Below are positions 54,480 through 64,000 of a stretch of DNA of 64,000 nt, in pieces. The notes under the pieces were generated by a model. That model was given only the letters and a program-made list of their open reading frames with translations. It was not told where the DNA came from and did no database searches. The stretch covers positions 1 to 64,000 of the forward strand of contig JACCGJ010003083.1 of NCBI GenBank assembly GCA_013407085.1. The letters are read 5' to 3'. Every line of letters begins with the position of its first letter. Position 1 is the stretch's first letter. A program made the translations under genes and the position numbers. This DNA comes from Atriophallophorus winterbourni. Lineage: Eukaryota; Platyhelminthes; Trematoda; Plagiorchiida; Microphallidae.

Positions 54480-55720
54480 ATCCATGTTTGCGTCAATGGA
54501 GGTGATGGACCAGATGGTGTCCACTCGATTATGCTGAAGAATCTTGCCCAGCGCAAGCACTATGCAAGCACTTCAATTCATGCCTAATCCCGAGAGGGTT
54601 TCTAATTGAGTTGAAATAACACACACGGGTGTTTGCAGTTTAACTCTCGTTAATTATGGAGCAGTCAGGCTGAGTAGCATAGTCCCGAAAGTATTGGAAA
54701 AACTGTTGCGTGGCAATGTCTGTCAGCATCTTTGTCGACCGTCATACATATGAATGTAACTCAACAGGTATTCCTTAGGTGTTAATCCTGCCTGACTGAC
54801 GTCTATAGTTATAGCAAAAAATGCCACTAAAATGATGCATGGATGGAAGCCGTCGAAGCCTTCTAACTAGAGTTCAGCATGGATTTTGATTGCGTTAATC
54901 TCCACCTTCTAGAGATTAAGCTAGCAACAAAAGGCATACGGGGTAGTCTACTAGCTCAGATAAGGGCCTGGATTTCAGGTAGGTCATTCATAAATAGGGA
55001 AAGATCAGTGCTGTCGAATCAAACCGACGTAATCAGGGTGGCAGCCAAAGCTTTGGTAATTAATTAATTAATTGCAGTGAAGTTCCAATGCTTGATTTCC
55101 GCGGATTATGTGAAATTCATCGGAGCAACTGATGAAGATACCGTGATGCACGTTCCTTAACGCGATATAAACTTTTCCAACAAGTGGGTCACCCCCCTCA
55201 CTCCCTAACTCAGCCAACTGTTGTTGACACTAGTTGATCAGCTTTTAGTCCCTGTGTCGGGAAATTCTCTCGGTCTATACGCCACACCGTTTCTTGATTG
55301 TTTGGGTGTACTAGTTAGAACTGACTTAAAATGGGAGGACCAATGCAAGACTGCAGCTTAACGTGCACGCATAATGTCTGGGATTCGTGTTATACAGCAA
55401 AAAACCTCGATGGATTCATCCTAATTTAAAAAACATTAGTTTGGCCGCATTTCGCTTATTGTGTCCAGCCGTAGTGCCCTAAATATATGAAGGACATCGT
55501 TCGAATCAAAAGCGTACAGCGTCTCGCTAATCGCCTGACTTTCAGCGAGGTAAGCCTTACTTTGCACCCCTGAAGTCCATTGAGCTTTTCATACGTCTAC
55601 AGTTTCAGGTTGGTAGATGTATGCAACTGGCTTCTACTAACTCATATCCTGCATTTCTTACGCGAGTTTTAAGAACGGTTTATACGGCATCGAGTGTAGG
55701 TTTTTCGTGAATGCTTCCCC
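54480..55720 (+). mobile_element. CR1-like RT, heavily decayed
   Basis: Plus-strand pieces: GPDGVHSIMLKNLAQ (about 54510), VPKVLEKLLRGNVCQHL, FSMDFDCVNLHLLEIKL (54870 on), ISADYVKFIGA in place of FADDxK, and LGVLVRTDLKWEDQC. Motif order is correct, but stops and shifts are frequent. It begins right after the satellite array. Confidence 0.55.
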
Positions 55721-55899
55721 TAATTGCTAAACAAGATTAGTTACTTCCCCATTATTTGCTTTGTAAGGTAAATCAATTTCTCGTTCTAATAAGCTGACCT
55801 CTCACCTTAGTGATGAAGAATAATTTTTTTCCAGAATCATTCATAACGAGGTTCTTCAGAAAAGCAACCCGGACGATCGCAATCAATCTTTCATGAATC

Positions 55900-56660
55900 T
55901 TTTGCGAGAATGAAAAATTCAATTAGATTTTCTGCTCGACAATTTGTGAATGAGCAACCAACATCTATTGTGGTAGACCGACTGATCTAATATGCTTTAT
56001 ATGTGTTTTCATCGGACTGCGTGAAAGCTAACACTGATTGATGTGACGGGCAATTTTGTTCTTCATTGGTTTTGGAGAATTCGTTCATTTTGTTGTGACT
56101 ACCTATCAGTAACTTGATCTTTGGAATATTCACAAGTTTGTTGAAGACGGTCCATAATGGAAAATCTGAACTCGAGCTTCGCTCTTGTTAGTGCTGATCA
56201 GCAAACATATCCGCGATGTAAACCTCAAACCAATAACTATGTAGTCCGACGCATTTCGAATAGGGCTAATGTACACAGTTTGACCTATTTCAATTTTATC
56301 GTTGATGAATCTTTGGCGAGGCTGGCACATTTTATTAATTTTGTTATAACCGAACAGTCTTAATGGAGACTGCAACATCTGTTGTGGTTGCCCAAACCAA
56401 CTGAATTCCATGTCATTTCTTTCAGTCCGATAAAAATGTTAAGTTAAACCGAATAATTTAATGGATAATGTTGTTCTTCTCAAGTGTTGGAGAATTCGTT
56501 CATTAAATTTATCCCAGGATTAATTGTGTGGATTTGTTTGAGAACTTCTAATTGAAGTTTTTTCTGAAACCACTATTGAAAAAGCCTTCAATATTATTCA
56601 AAAAATATCGATTGTGGCATTTGCACTTTATACATTCCTGCGTGAACTGACCCAGTAAGA
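55900..56660 (+). repeat. diverged direct repeats (two to three units)
   Basis: 'tgttcttc..gttttggagaattcgttcatt' near 56058-56092 recurs near 56471-56505, and 'tctattgtggtagac', 'tctgttgtggttgcc' and 'tcgattgtggcattt' recur near 55965, 56378 and 56607. This suggests units of about 230-410 bases. No coding content was recognised. Confidence 0.35.
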
Positions 56661-56831
56661 AATGTTAAATTTGCGCGTCCATTACGAATGGAAAACCGTC
56701 ATTTACTGCAATCCCACAGCTTCATAGTGGCTGGATTGAATCAGTGAATTCACCTGATGTAAATGTTCTATGCTGTGACGAAGATATCTGTGGACATGTT
56801 CATAAATCTCTTTGTGTCAAAGTTATCTTAC

Positions 56832-56855
56832 ATCGTTGGTTAAGGTAAACGTTCA
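56832..56855 (-). CDS. possible 24-base micro-exon
   Basis: On the minus strand, the acceptor TTTTACATATATTAG and donor CGAT|GTAAGA flank a 24-base phase 1-1 segment coding NVYLNQR. No partner exons in the same phase were established, so it is only a splice-site candidate. Confidence 0.2.
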
Positions 56856-57757
56856 CTAATATATGTAAAACTAATACTACTACAACTTCAATAGCTTGAC
56901 TGATATCAACTCTGAAATTTAGCGAAAGTGCATACGCGGGTTGTATGTGAGCAATCCAATGCGAGAAGACGGAAGTATCTTTAACAGCTTGCAATCGAAA
57001 ACATTGCGAATCTAAGCATATCGCATGTTAGGTGTGCCTCGATGCTTATATGGAATATTCACTCGTGAAGCTCTCAACAATTTGGAACACGTAAATTAGC
57101 TATGCGTTTTATCTTCTGGGTAATCTTCTTCTGAATGAACTACGCAGAACATGGAGTTGCTCGATGGGATATCTCGCACAACAATCAAAATGACGGCCTG
57201 TCTTGTTACTGTACATTTGGTGCGGGACTGATGCATCTTTATTTGGAAACACTGGCTCAAAAAACGTTTTATCCCGTTAAATGCATACAAAACACGATAA
57301 TCTGAATTGCCTCAAGTTGGCATTTGAAAATGGTGTGCAAAAACATGACCCTATGATTTCTGAGTTCTGAAATTTATCACTGTGATGTCACTGTGTTTTT
57401 ATTAATTCGCTCATAACTGTCAGACGTTGTATAATCAACGAGCTAGGTATATACGTTTGACGAATAATTCCACATAACAACCCGTTCATATAACCTAAGT
57501 AATGCAAATTCAAATTATAGTTCTGTTAACGAATATTGGAATACCATACCCAGAAATTAAATGACAATTATAACTAAGGTGGATCTTTCCAACGTCTTAA
57601 TCTTGTTATTTTGTTTCTCCAAATACCAAGATCTAATGTTGTTGTATATTTATGAGCATTATGTTCAAAAATATATAAATTTTGAATTAAAATGAATTAA
57701 CTGCTATTCGCTGTTTTCTGTTACATTGACCAATAAAAATGCTCGAATTTATTCATC

Positions 57758-57940
57758 ATGAGTATATTCCAAAATATACGTTTAATTCATTGGCGTTTAT
57801 TAGCCAAACATTCCGAAGCATACAAATGTGGTAAACGTACTCAAGGTCCTAGAGTTATAGCGTTCAAATTATTGAAATTATTAAACGACATTTTTCGTAC
57901 CTATTGTATTCAGCTTAGCACAACAGGCGCTAAAATTTGA
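57758..57940 (+). CDS. short ORF upstream of the 58145 gene, uncertain
   Basis: A 60-codon frame starting MSIFQNIRLIHWRLLAKHSE, Lys/Arg-rich, with no signal peptide. A possible donor GTG|GTAAAC lies inside. Nothing was recognised; it may be chance. Confidence 0.15.
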   Translation: MSIFQNIRLIHWRLLAKHSEAYKCGKRTQGPRVIAFKLLKLLNDIFRTYCIQLSTTGAKI

Positions 57941-58069
57941 TAGTTCATCTAAGACGATGCGCCATTCGGACTCTGGTGGAATGCACTAGAAATGGATTGT
58001 GTTGTTATTTGTCAGTTGTGGCGTTTACCATAATTGTAATACTGAACGTTGTACGTGTGTAGTGCATTT

Positions 58070-58110
58070 TCATTGGCTCTTCGATAAACAGTCACATATA
58101 TAAGTCTGTT
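58070..58110 (+). promoter_or_regulatory. promoter of the 58145 gene: inverted CCAAT, CGATAA, TATA
   Basis: CATTGGCTCTT, CGATAAACAGTCAC and ATATATAAG lie in that order 35-75 bases before the ATG. The spelling and order repeat those upstream of 11206. Confidence 0.5.
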
Positions 58111-58144
58111 AGAAATCAAATTTAAAAGGATCACAACAAAAAAC

Positions 58145-59850
58145 ATGAATTTCGCGATAGTCTTTTTAACCGTTTTCGGCAAGTATATATGTGAATAAAT
58201 AATGAATGATTAAAATGATCTTGAAATATGTTTACTTTAGTTAAATATTTTCTCATTAGTGAATGTCAATTTTGTACAAAGATAAAAGCGATTCATACAT
58301 CCATTGAATGTTGAAACATACATGTCAATCTGTTTCAAGTTCGTGATGATCCTGATTCTGCTGTACCTAGGCAGCCGTGGGGTGTGTGCGTGCATGTAAA
58401 CAAGCATATTTATACACGTGAAACTATTATTCAATCCCTAGATATCTCTTGTATGATATTTGCAATAAATAGATAAGATACCTCCGATTATAACATATTT
58501 GCTAATTTGGAATAATATTTTAGATGTCGTGTACAAACTTGCATATGGCCAGATAAATATCAGTGAGTTCTATATGCAAGTACATCGACTATATGTATAT
58601 TTCTTTAAGAAAATAATTGATACTGATCATTCTAAGCAACAGAATACTCTACAATTCGTTATTTCTGTAACATTTAGTAGTTCGCATGTGGTTGGAAGTA
58701 ATGTAATCTAAAAAGACCAGGCAACTGATCGAATAAATGTTTCAGATATATATTTTTCACCATCATATGGTTATCTCCTGAATTAACTGATTAATGTGTC
58801 AGAGCAGTGATTCAAAATAAGATATATCACCAAATATTCGGTCAAAACCTTTGTTCTTGTTCAGAAAACTTTAATCACGATTTTATTTTCCCCATGTGCT
58901 CCGAGGTTATAGTGATTAACATTGCTTCGCGAAAAAAACTATGTATACTGGTTTGCAAATTCAAACATTTCAGCAGCAACTGAATGGACTTGGTTATTGC
59001 ACTCTTGATCGTGAGAGCTTTGAAGTTGAATTAGTCCTGGCATATCGAATAATTCATATGGCGTCTTACCCACTCAGACATCTGTTTGAATGTCGCTTCA
59101 GCATCACCAACGCATCTACAATATTACAATTCAAATAACACATCCGGATTCAACTTTCTTCATAGTTTTCAAACAGTTCGTGTATTCTTCTTGCGGAAAA
59201 GATTACACCTCCAATTTTTATCTCAGATAAATAAAATTGAAATAGCGTACTCAACAGATTGAAAATATACATTAATCCCAACATATATTTCGAGTCACAA
59301 TATACTCCCATGTCAAGATCAGGATAACCTTTGCAGTTACTTTAAACAACATGGTCGCAAACGTGAAAGTGCGATTTCCGTATTTCTTATACGTATATTC
59401 TATGCGTATATTCTATTTGCTTTTTAAGCACAATTGATGAAAATATTGAAAGACTATAACCAAACTTAGACTTTCCTTCTATTTAGAACATTTGTCAATA
59501 AATCATTCCATCAAACAAAGTTAAATTACAACCCATCCTTCATCCAAATGAGACATTGAAACTTCGAATAAACGAATGGCTTCATGGATAAGATACCGAA
59601 TGCATTAATTTAAAACTCACTTTATACTGTATGCGCATAAATCAGACGTACTTCCATTGCTTCATTATTTAATCTAATGTTTTTCATTTTTATAGCATTT
59701 GTGGATGATTATTCAATTTTCGGTAAGCATAGCTAGCCGATACAAAATCCCGTTTCTCAGTGGTAATTTACAATATTTTCCCTAATTTCAGGTGGCTACT
59801 ACGAAAGTAAGAATTATGCTGAGAACGACGAATTATTGTTCACAAAGTGA
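58145..59850 (+). CDS. small secreted micro-exon gene
   Basis: The ATG at 58145 starts MNFAIVFLTVFG, a short signal-type sequence. Exon 1 can end in phase 1 at ATAT|GTGAAT (58190) or in phase 2 at GCAA|GTATAT (58182); the latter would need an extra 14-base exon, possibly 58260-58273. A 27-base micro-exon at 59696-59722 (acceptor TTTTCATTTTTATAG, donor TTCG|GTAAGC) codes FVDDYSIF in phase 1-1. After a 69-base intron, the exon from 59792 (acceptor TTCCCTAATTTCAG) continues GYYESKNYAENDELLFTK to TGA at 59850. A consensus donor GAAA|GTAAGA at 59806-59812 could instead make a 15-base phase 1-1 micro-exon (GYYE) spliced further downstream. AATAAA occurs near 60224. The mature part is short and acidic. 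No homologue was recognised. Confidence 0.5.
58310..58435 (+). repeat. partial satellite monomer (family 1)
   Basis: 'ctgtttcaag', 'gatcctgattctgctgtacct', 'cgtggggtgtgtgcgtgcatg' and 'caagcatat' match the array monomer, with the hammerhead core deleted between the stem I strands. It lies in the first intron of the 58145 gene. Confidence 0.5.
58940..59140 (+). mobile_element. CR1-like RT C-terminal scrap
   Basis: The frame SFEVELVLAYRIIHMASYPL followed by LFECRFS matches the RRLRADLLLTFKILN block of the 15696-18596 ORF. It is a short intronic relic. Confidence 0.45.
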
Positions 59851-59989
59851 TGGATTTTATAATATTAATAATAGTGGAATCGGAACATTAATTTCCCTAT
59901 AGATTGTATACAGCTTGGAGTATTGAAGTTGAATGCAGTAACCATTAATATCGATTATTTCTTGCTCACTTATATAACACAAAAAATTG

Positions 59990-60190
59990 AAATTGAAATG
60001 ATAGTTGTGAATTTGCATGCATGTTTTTCGTTAACACCACAAGACAATATTCGTTCCGTTTGCACTCGATGGTAGGGATGTGAAGGTAAAAAGCCGCAAG
60101 TGCTTGAAAAATAGTGGGAATGGCAAATGACTATTGATAGTATGCACTGTTGGATTACGTTTTTGCGCACATGTTCACTCACATCTTGCA
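59990..60190 (-). repeat. satellite monomer (family 1), inverted
   Basis: On the minus strand: 'tttttcaagcacttg', 'catccctaccatcgagtgcaaac' and 'aaacatgcatgcaaattc'. The hammerhead region is degenerate. Confidence 0.5.
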
Positions 60191-60769
60191 CGCAAAATGC
60201 AACGACAGATTTTCTGAAATATAAAATGAATAAAGTACATTATTTTTACAATACCATTATTAATTATATGTAAATTCTCGTAAAATATTTAACCCGCTCT
60301 AAATTGGCAGTGTAAAATATATTTCTCTTCTTATTTTCAAATATATATGAACATTTATATTAACTTGACAAACAGTTACCTCCCGATTAAGCTCTTTGAC
60401 GGTTTCTTATTTAGGCCAAATGTCGATCGCCTGAGGCGACAATGCTTGAGCACTGTTTCACAAACGGAAATTAAAAGATGTTTCATTCTTCCATATAAAT
60501 TTTTCAGTATTGAGGTCTGTTCATGGATATTCCATTTAAACTTTGTTTTGCATTCAACATTCAATTATTTGTTGTACGCTGGGTGTACCACATTTCAGTC
60601 GTTAGTTTATGTACTTTGTGTAGAGTAATTGCGCTTTTTTCAAATTATTTCGCAACTGTCCATTAAGGAAAAAATAGAGGATTATATTTACGTTCAGAGC
60701 CAAACCTGACAAACATCTGCTAGATAACCATGTTATACTTTATGATATCTATGTAATGAGGAGCAAATA

Positions 60770-60985
60770 CAGCTCTTTGCGGCTGAACGCAGATCACGCC
60801 GCCGACGTGCTACTGACGCAATACAACCAAGTTCTGACTATCGTTGCCAGCGCTGCGGGAGAGATTGTTCCTCCCGAATCGGATGTTTAGTCACTCAAAT
60901 AGCTGGAAAACCTGAACATTCACGCGTTTGTGATGTACATACATGGTCGACATCGACCGATGGAGGCCAACAACAACAACAACAT
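60770..60985 (+). mobile_element. non-LTR family A, 3' end copy with (CAA)n tail
   Basis: The plus strand reads RRATDAIQPSSDYRCQRCGR and DCSSRIG, a CxxC-type finger that ends the family A polyprotein, followed by 'ggtcgacatcgaccg' and an AACAACAACAAC tail at about 60968-60982. It is 5'-truncated to about 215 bases. Confidence 0.65.
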
Positions 60986-61137
60986 CTATGTAATTAAATG
61001 AATAAAATATGGTATCACAAACCTTCGGCAATGAAATATATCATGATGTGAAAATTTTGTAATTCATGCGACTTTAATTTTTTCTAAATAATCCAAATTA
61101 TCAAAGGGAATGAAGGTGAGATTTAATAAAAATAACA

Positions 61138-61222
61138 ATAATATTATTAGTAATAATAATAATAATTAATATTATAATAATAATATTGCTCCTACTACTA
61201 CTATAACTACTACTACTATTAA
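61138..61222. repeat. compound trinucleotide microsatellite (TAA/CTA)
   Basis: Runs of TAA, then ATA/TAAT, then CTACTACTACTAT. Confidence 0.8.
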
Positions 61223-61629
61223 TAAAGCAATTTGTGGGCAAATAATTTGCAAATGCTTTACGGATGGAACTGCACGAATTTGATTATCGTCTTTACTGAT
61301 AATCTCAATGTGACTTTCGTAGTGTAAAATCGATACGCGGCAAGACGTTGCCCTAAGGCTCATTTCAGAAAAATAGTATAAAGGTCATTGTTTTAAAATA
61401 AGTTTTTTTGTAAACGTAACGACGGCCTCAACTACGTTAGAAGAAAATGAAATGCAATTAACTTGGTCGTTTGGGTCGCCCTGTAAAATTATATAAATGG
61501 ATAAGGATTATGATTGCAACGGTAACTTTTGGTATGAACATTTTAATTTGCCAGTCAAATTCAAATTCGCAAAAATTAAAAAAAAACGTTCTTCTTGTCT
61601 TTGTATCATTCTGTAACTTTTATTTGTAG

Positions 61630-61789
61630 ACGCGAACATTATCTGAAATCCTTACTAATACCAGTTTCTCGCAAAATCGATAAGGCAATGCATAAATTTA
61701 ACGGCCGAAGCGTTTTCGGAGATGAGGTCTTAATTCCATGCACGATCTACTGGCGCGCTTCTCATAAGGACATTGAAAATCAAGTCTAA
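61630..61789 (+). CDS. possible 3'-terminal coding exon
   Basis: The strong acceptor CTGTAACTTTTATTTGTAG opens a phase-2 frame of 52 residues to the TAA at 61787-61789: REHYLKSLLIPVSRKIDKAM, HKFNGRSVFGDEV, then CTIYWRASHKDIENQV. Composition looks protein-like, without low complexity. No upstream exon was identified and no family was recognised. Confidence 0.25.
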
Positions 61790-61799
61790 CTAATGTCTG

Positions 61800-64000
61800 G
61801 AATGCGCGGCGTTGTGTCTTCATCCAAACTGCTTTCTCTGATAGCAGGCAACAAATTGATGCAAGAAAACCAGTTTCATTTCGACAGATGAATCCCGCAA
61901 GCAAACGCTCAGGGTGAAATTATGGTATCCTAAACCATTATCCAAAACCTTCAGTCCCTTTTTGGTACCGTAAAGCTGCGGATGCGGGCTTGTTCACAGT
62001 AAAAGTAATGCCGTCTCGCCATGCTTTGTAATTCACATTGATGAAATGGATTAAAAGTAACAGCAGAATGCACGCTATATTTTATTTTTAACCAGCTAAC
62101 TAAATAATTAAACAAAGAAGGTCAACTCTGAAACTGCCAACCTGGAACGCTCGGTCCAGTTTCCCTGATTTTTATAAAAGAATTCTCGAATATACGATGT
62201 GTGGCTGCGCTGCAAAAGACGCAATTATCAAATACTTGCATGCTAACAGAAATATATTTCACATTTTGGGAAAGGAAGGGGTTTAATGAGACTCGACTGC
62301 ATGAAGTTTGGATTGCCGTGTGAAACAGCATGGTAAAAGCAGCTGCGAGACCAAACACATTTGGACTCCAAAATCGAAAGTGCACTATTTGAAGCATTAA
62401 AATGATCAATGTTCATAAATCGATGCCCTATCTGATTTAATATGTTCTCAAAACAGTCCTCAAAATGTGTGTACTCTTATTTGGTGATTTCACGGCCAGA
62501 TTCGGTGATTTGGTGATAATTGGTTGATGTATAACTAACAAAATTATTAAATACCTTATAGAACTACCCACTCAGTTCAAATTTGTGTCAGTAAAACGTT
62601 CTTGCAAACAACACAAGAACATGACGTGTCTGGGAAACATCCTCGTTCTAAGCAGTCGTATCAAATTGATCTTTTTCCATTCGAGATTTTACCTTACCAA
62701 ATTATATGCTTAAACGGGAATAGACGTCATTCATATTAGCAAACCTAATATAGCTGTACAATTTGCGAAACATTTTACACCGAGTTCAACAAGAGACATC
62801 AACTCGAATCTTATTCATAAAACTGAGAATCCCTGAAATGCTACATATGCCTAGCAGCAATGTTTATTTACGGTGCGACGAAAGCTTGGCCAAGCAACTG
62901 GATCAAAGCCTAATCTTCTGAGTTTACTTTCGTGTTGGAAGAAAAAACGGTCAGCATTCGTGAATTTCAAACGGACGCATATAGATTAAAACATACAAAA
63001 ACTGAGAGTAGTCACTAAATTAGGCACAGAAGACTGCGAGACATTATTCTAATGAATAATTGATTCGAAATTCGAATTGGCTGCAGTATACAAAATGCTG
63101 CGGATACTGGAAATTTTCACGGCATTTATGATGGGATACAGGTAGAAACTGGTTCGAAATAACTTTAGGCGGTCACAAATAAGACTTTATTTTATCACAC
63201 CGAAAGATGTGTATAAAACGTATCCCCTATTTACTCCAAATAAATTTCGGTTTTCCCGCGTGCACCTGAGAATTTTGGGCGGTTGCAGAACCATGAACTT
63301 CTAAATACTCACCCTACTGTCTCTGCGCTCAATTGCGCAATCAACTACTTAGCAAATTGGGAGGCCCTTTTGATGACGTAATTATATCTGAGCACATTGA
63401 ATGCTGTAAAGAAGCAGTGTTATTGTATCCTCAACATTTGCTCCGTAATTGCTGACGGAAGAGGTGAGATGAAAATATTAAAACTCTATTTAAATATAAT
63501 TCTGATATAGGCCACTACAACAATTTAAATGCAATCTGTTATCTAAATGTTGTAAAAGAAATCATTTGCAAATCAGGCTACAAATTTGAGCTGATTAAAT
63601 TTACTCAAATTGTATTAATAAGTAGTATGTGAAGTTCGAAAAGCAGGACGCAAACTCACTACCGGTTTCGCTGATATTGCCGCTTATCAGGTATGCGTAT
63701 CCCCGGCCTGACATTCGAACGCCGTTCTGATTGTGTGGTGAAAACATTTCTTTGCAATTTCGAGGATTAATAATCATTTTTAAATTGAAATTTAGCTTTT
63801 ATGTGGGGACCGATCTATGTCCCACAGTTGGTGCAATGTAGCACCAATTATTGTACACTTTAAATTCGCGAATTATTCATCGCATTTTTAACATATCGCG
63901 AATGGACAGAGTGTGTCATGCTTAACTGCTCTAAAATGCTGCTTTATGAAGCATGTATACATTACTACGACAGCGTTGCCTTCGTTCGCTCATCGGATCG
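61800..64000. other. AT-rich DNA, no gene seen
   Basis: Only short frames in AT-rich sequence. A weak RT-like scrap (FIYGATKAW, near 62860) is possible. Nothing else was supported. Confidence 0.45.

Overview
The window looks like nuclear DNA of a digenean blood fluke (family Schistosomatidae or a close relative). The reasons are AT-rich DNA filled with RTE, CR1-like and Ty3/gypsy retroelements of trematode type, hammerhead-type satellite DNA, and chains of tiny symmetric exons of the micro-exon gene (MEG) kind known from schistosomes. No bacterial or organellar genes, rRNA genes or convincing tRNA genes were seen. All calls were made by eye; no search was run.

Layout. 1-8 kb: satellite monomers and decayed gypsy and non-LTR copies on the minus strand. 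8.8-11.5 kb: CR1 remnants, then a compact two-exon gene for a small secreted peptide (11206-11452, +). 15.1-19.8 kb: a two-exon secreted-protein gene on the minus strand whose first exon/intron boundary carries a nearly intact CR1-like element with a 12-bp target-site duplication. 20.5-26.4 kb: a 356-bp internally deleted RTE with its own duplication, RT remnants, and a decayed RTE. 26.7-34.8 kb: the main find, a plus-strand chain of at least ten, probably twelve, micro-exons of 12-27 bases, all phase 1-1, joinable without a stop. 34.2-35.8 kb: rearranged satellite and RT fragments. 37.6-48 kb: CR1-like copies and a nearly intact RTE (40118-43284) in a 16-bp duplication. 48-49.3 kb and 49.85-54.46 kb: two related tandem satellites of about 235 bp whose monomers have a hammerhead ribozyme layout. 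54.5-55.7 kb: CR1 remnant. 58.1-59.85 kb: another short secreted micro-exon gene (+). 59.9-64 kb: mostly empty, with one possible exon.

How it fits. The host genes that can be supported all have the same design: a hydrophobic signal-type start, phase-1 introns, very short exons and a small product, and two of them share an inverted CCAAT box, a CGATAA motif and a TATA box. This suggests a dispersed cluster of secreted MEG-type genes in a repeat-dense, fast-changing region. Most larger ORFs are retroelement pieces. Exon structures are predictions that transcripts would have to confirm.
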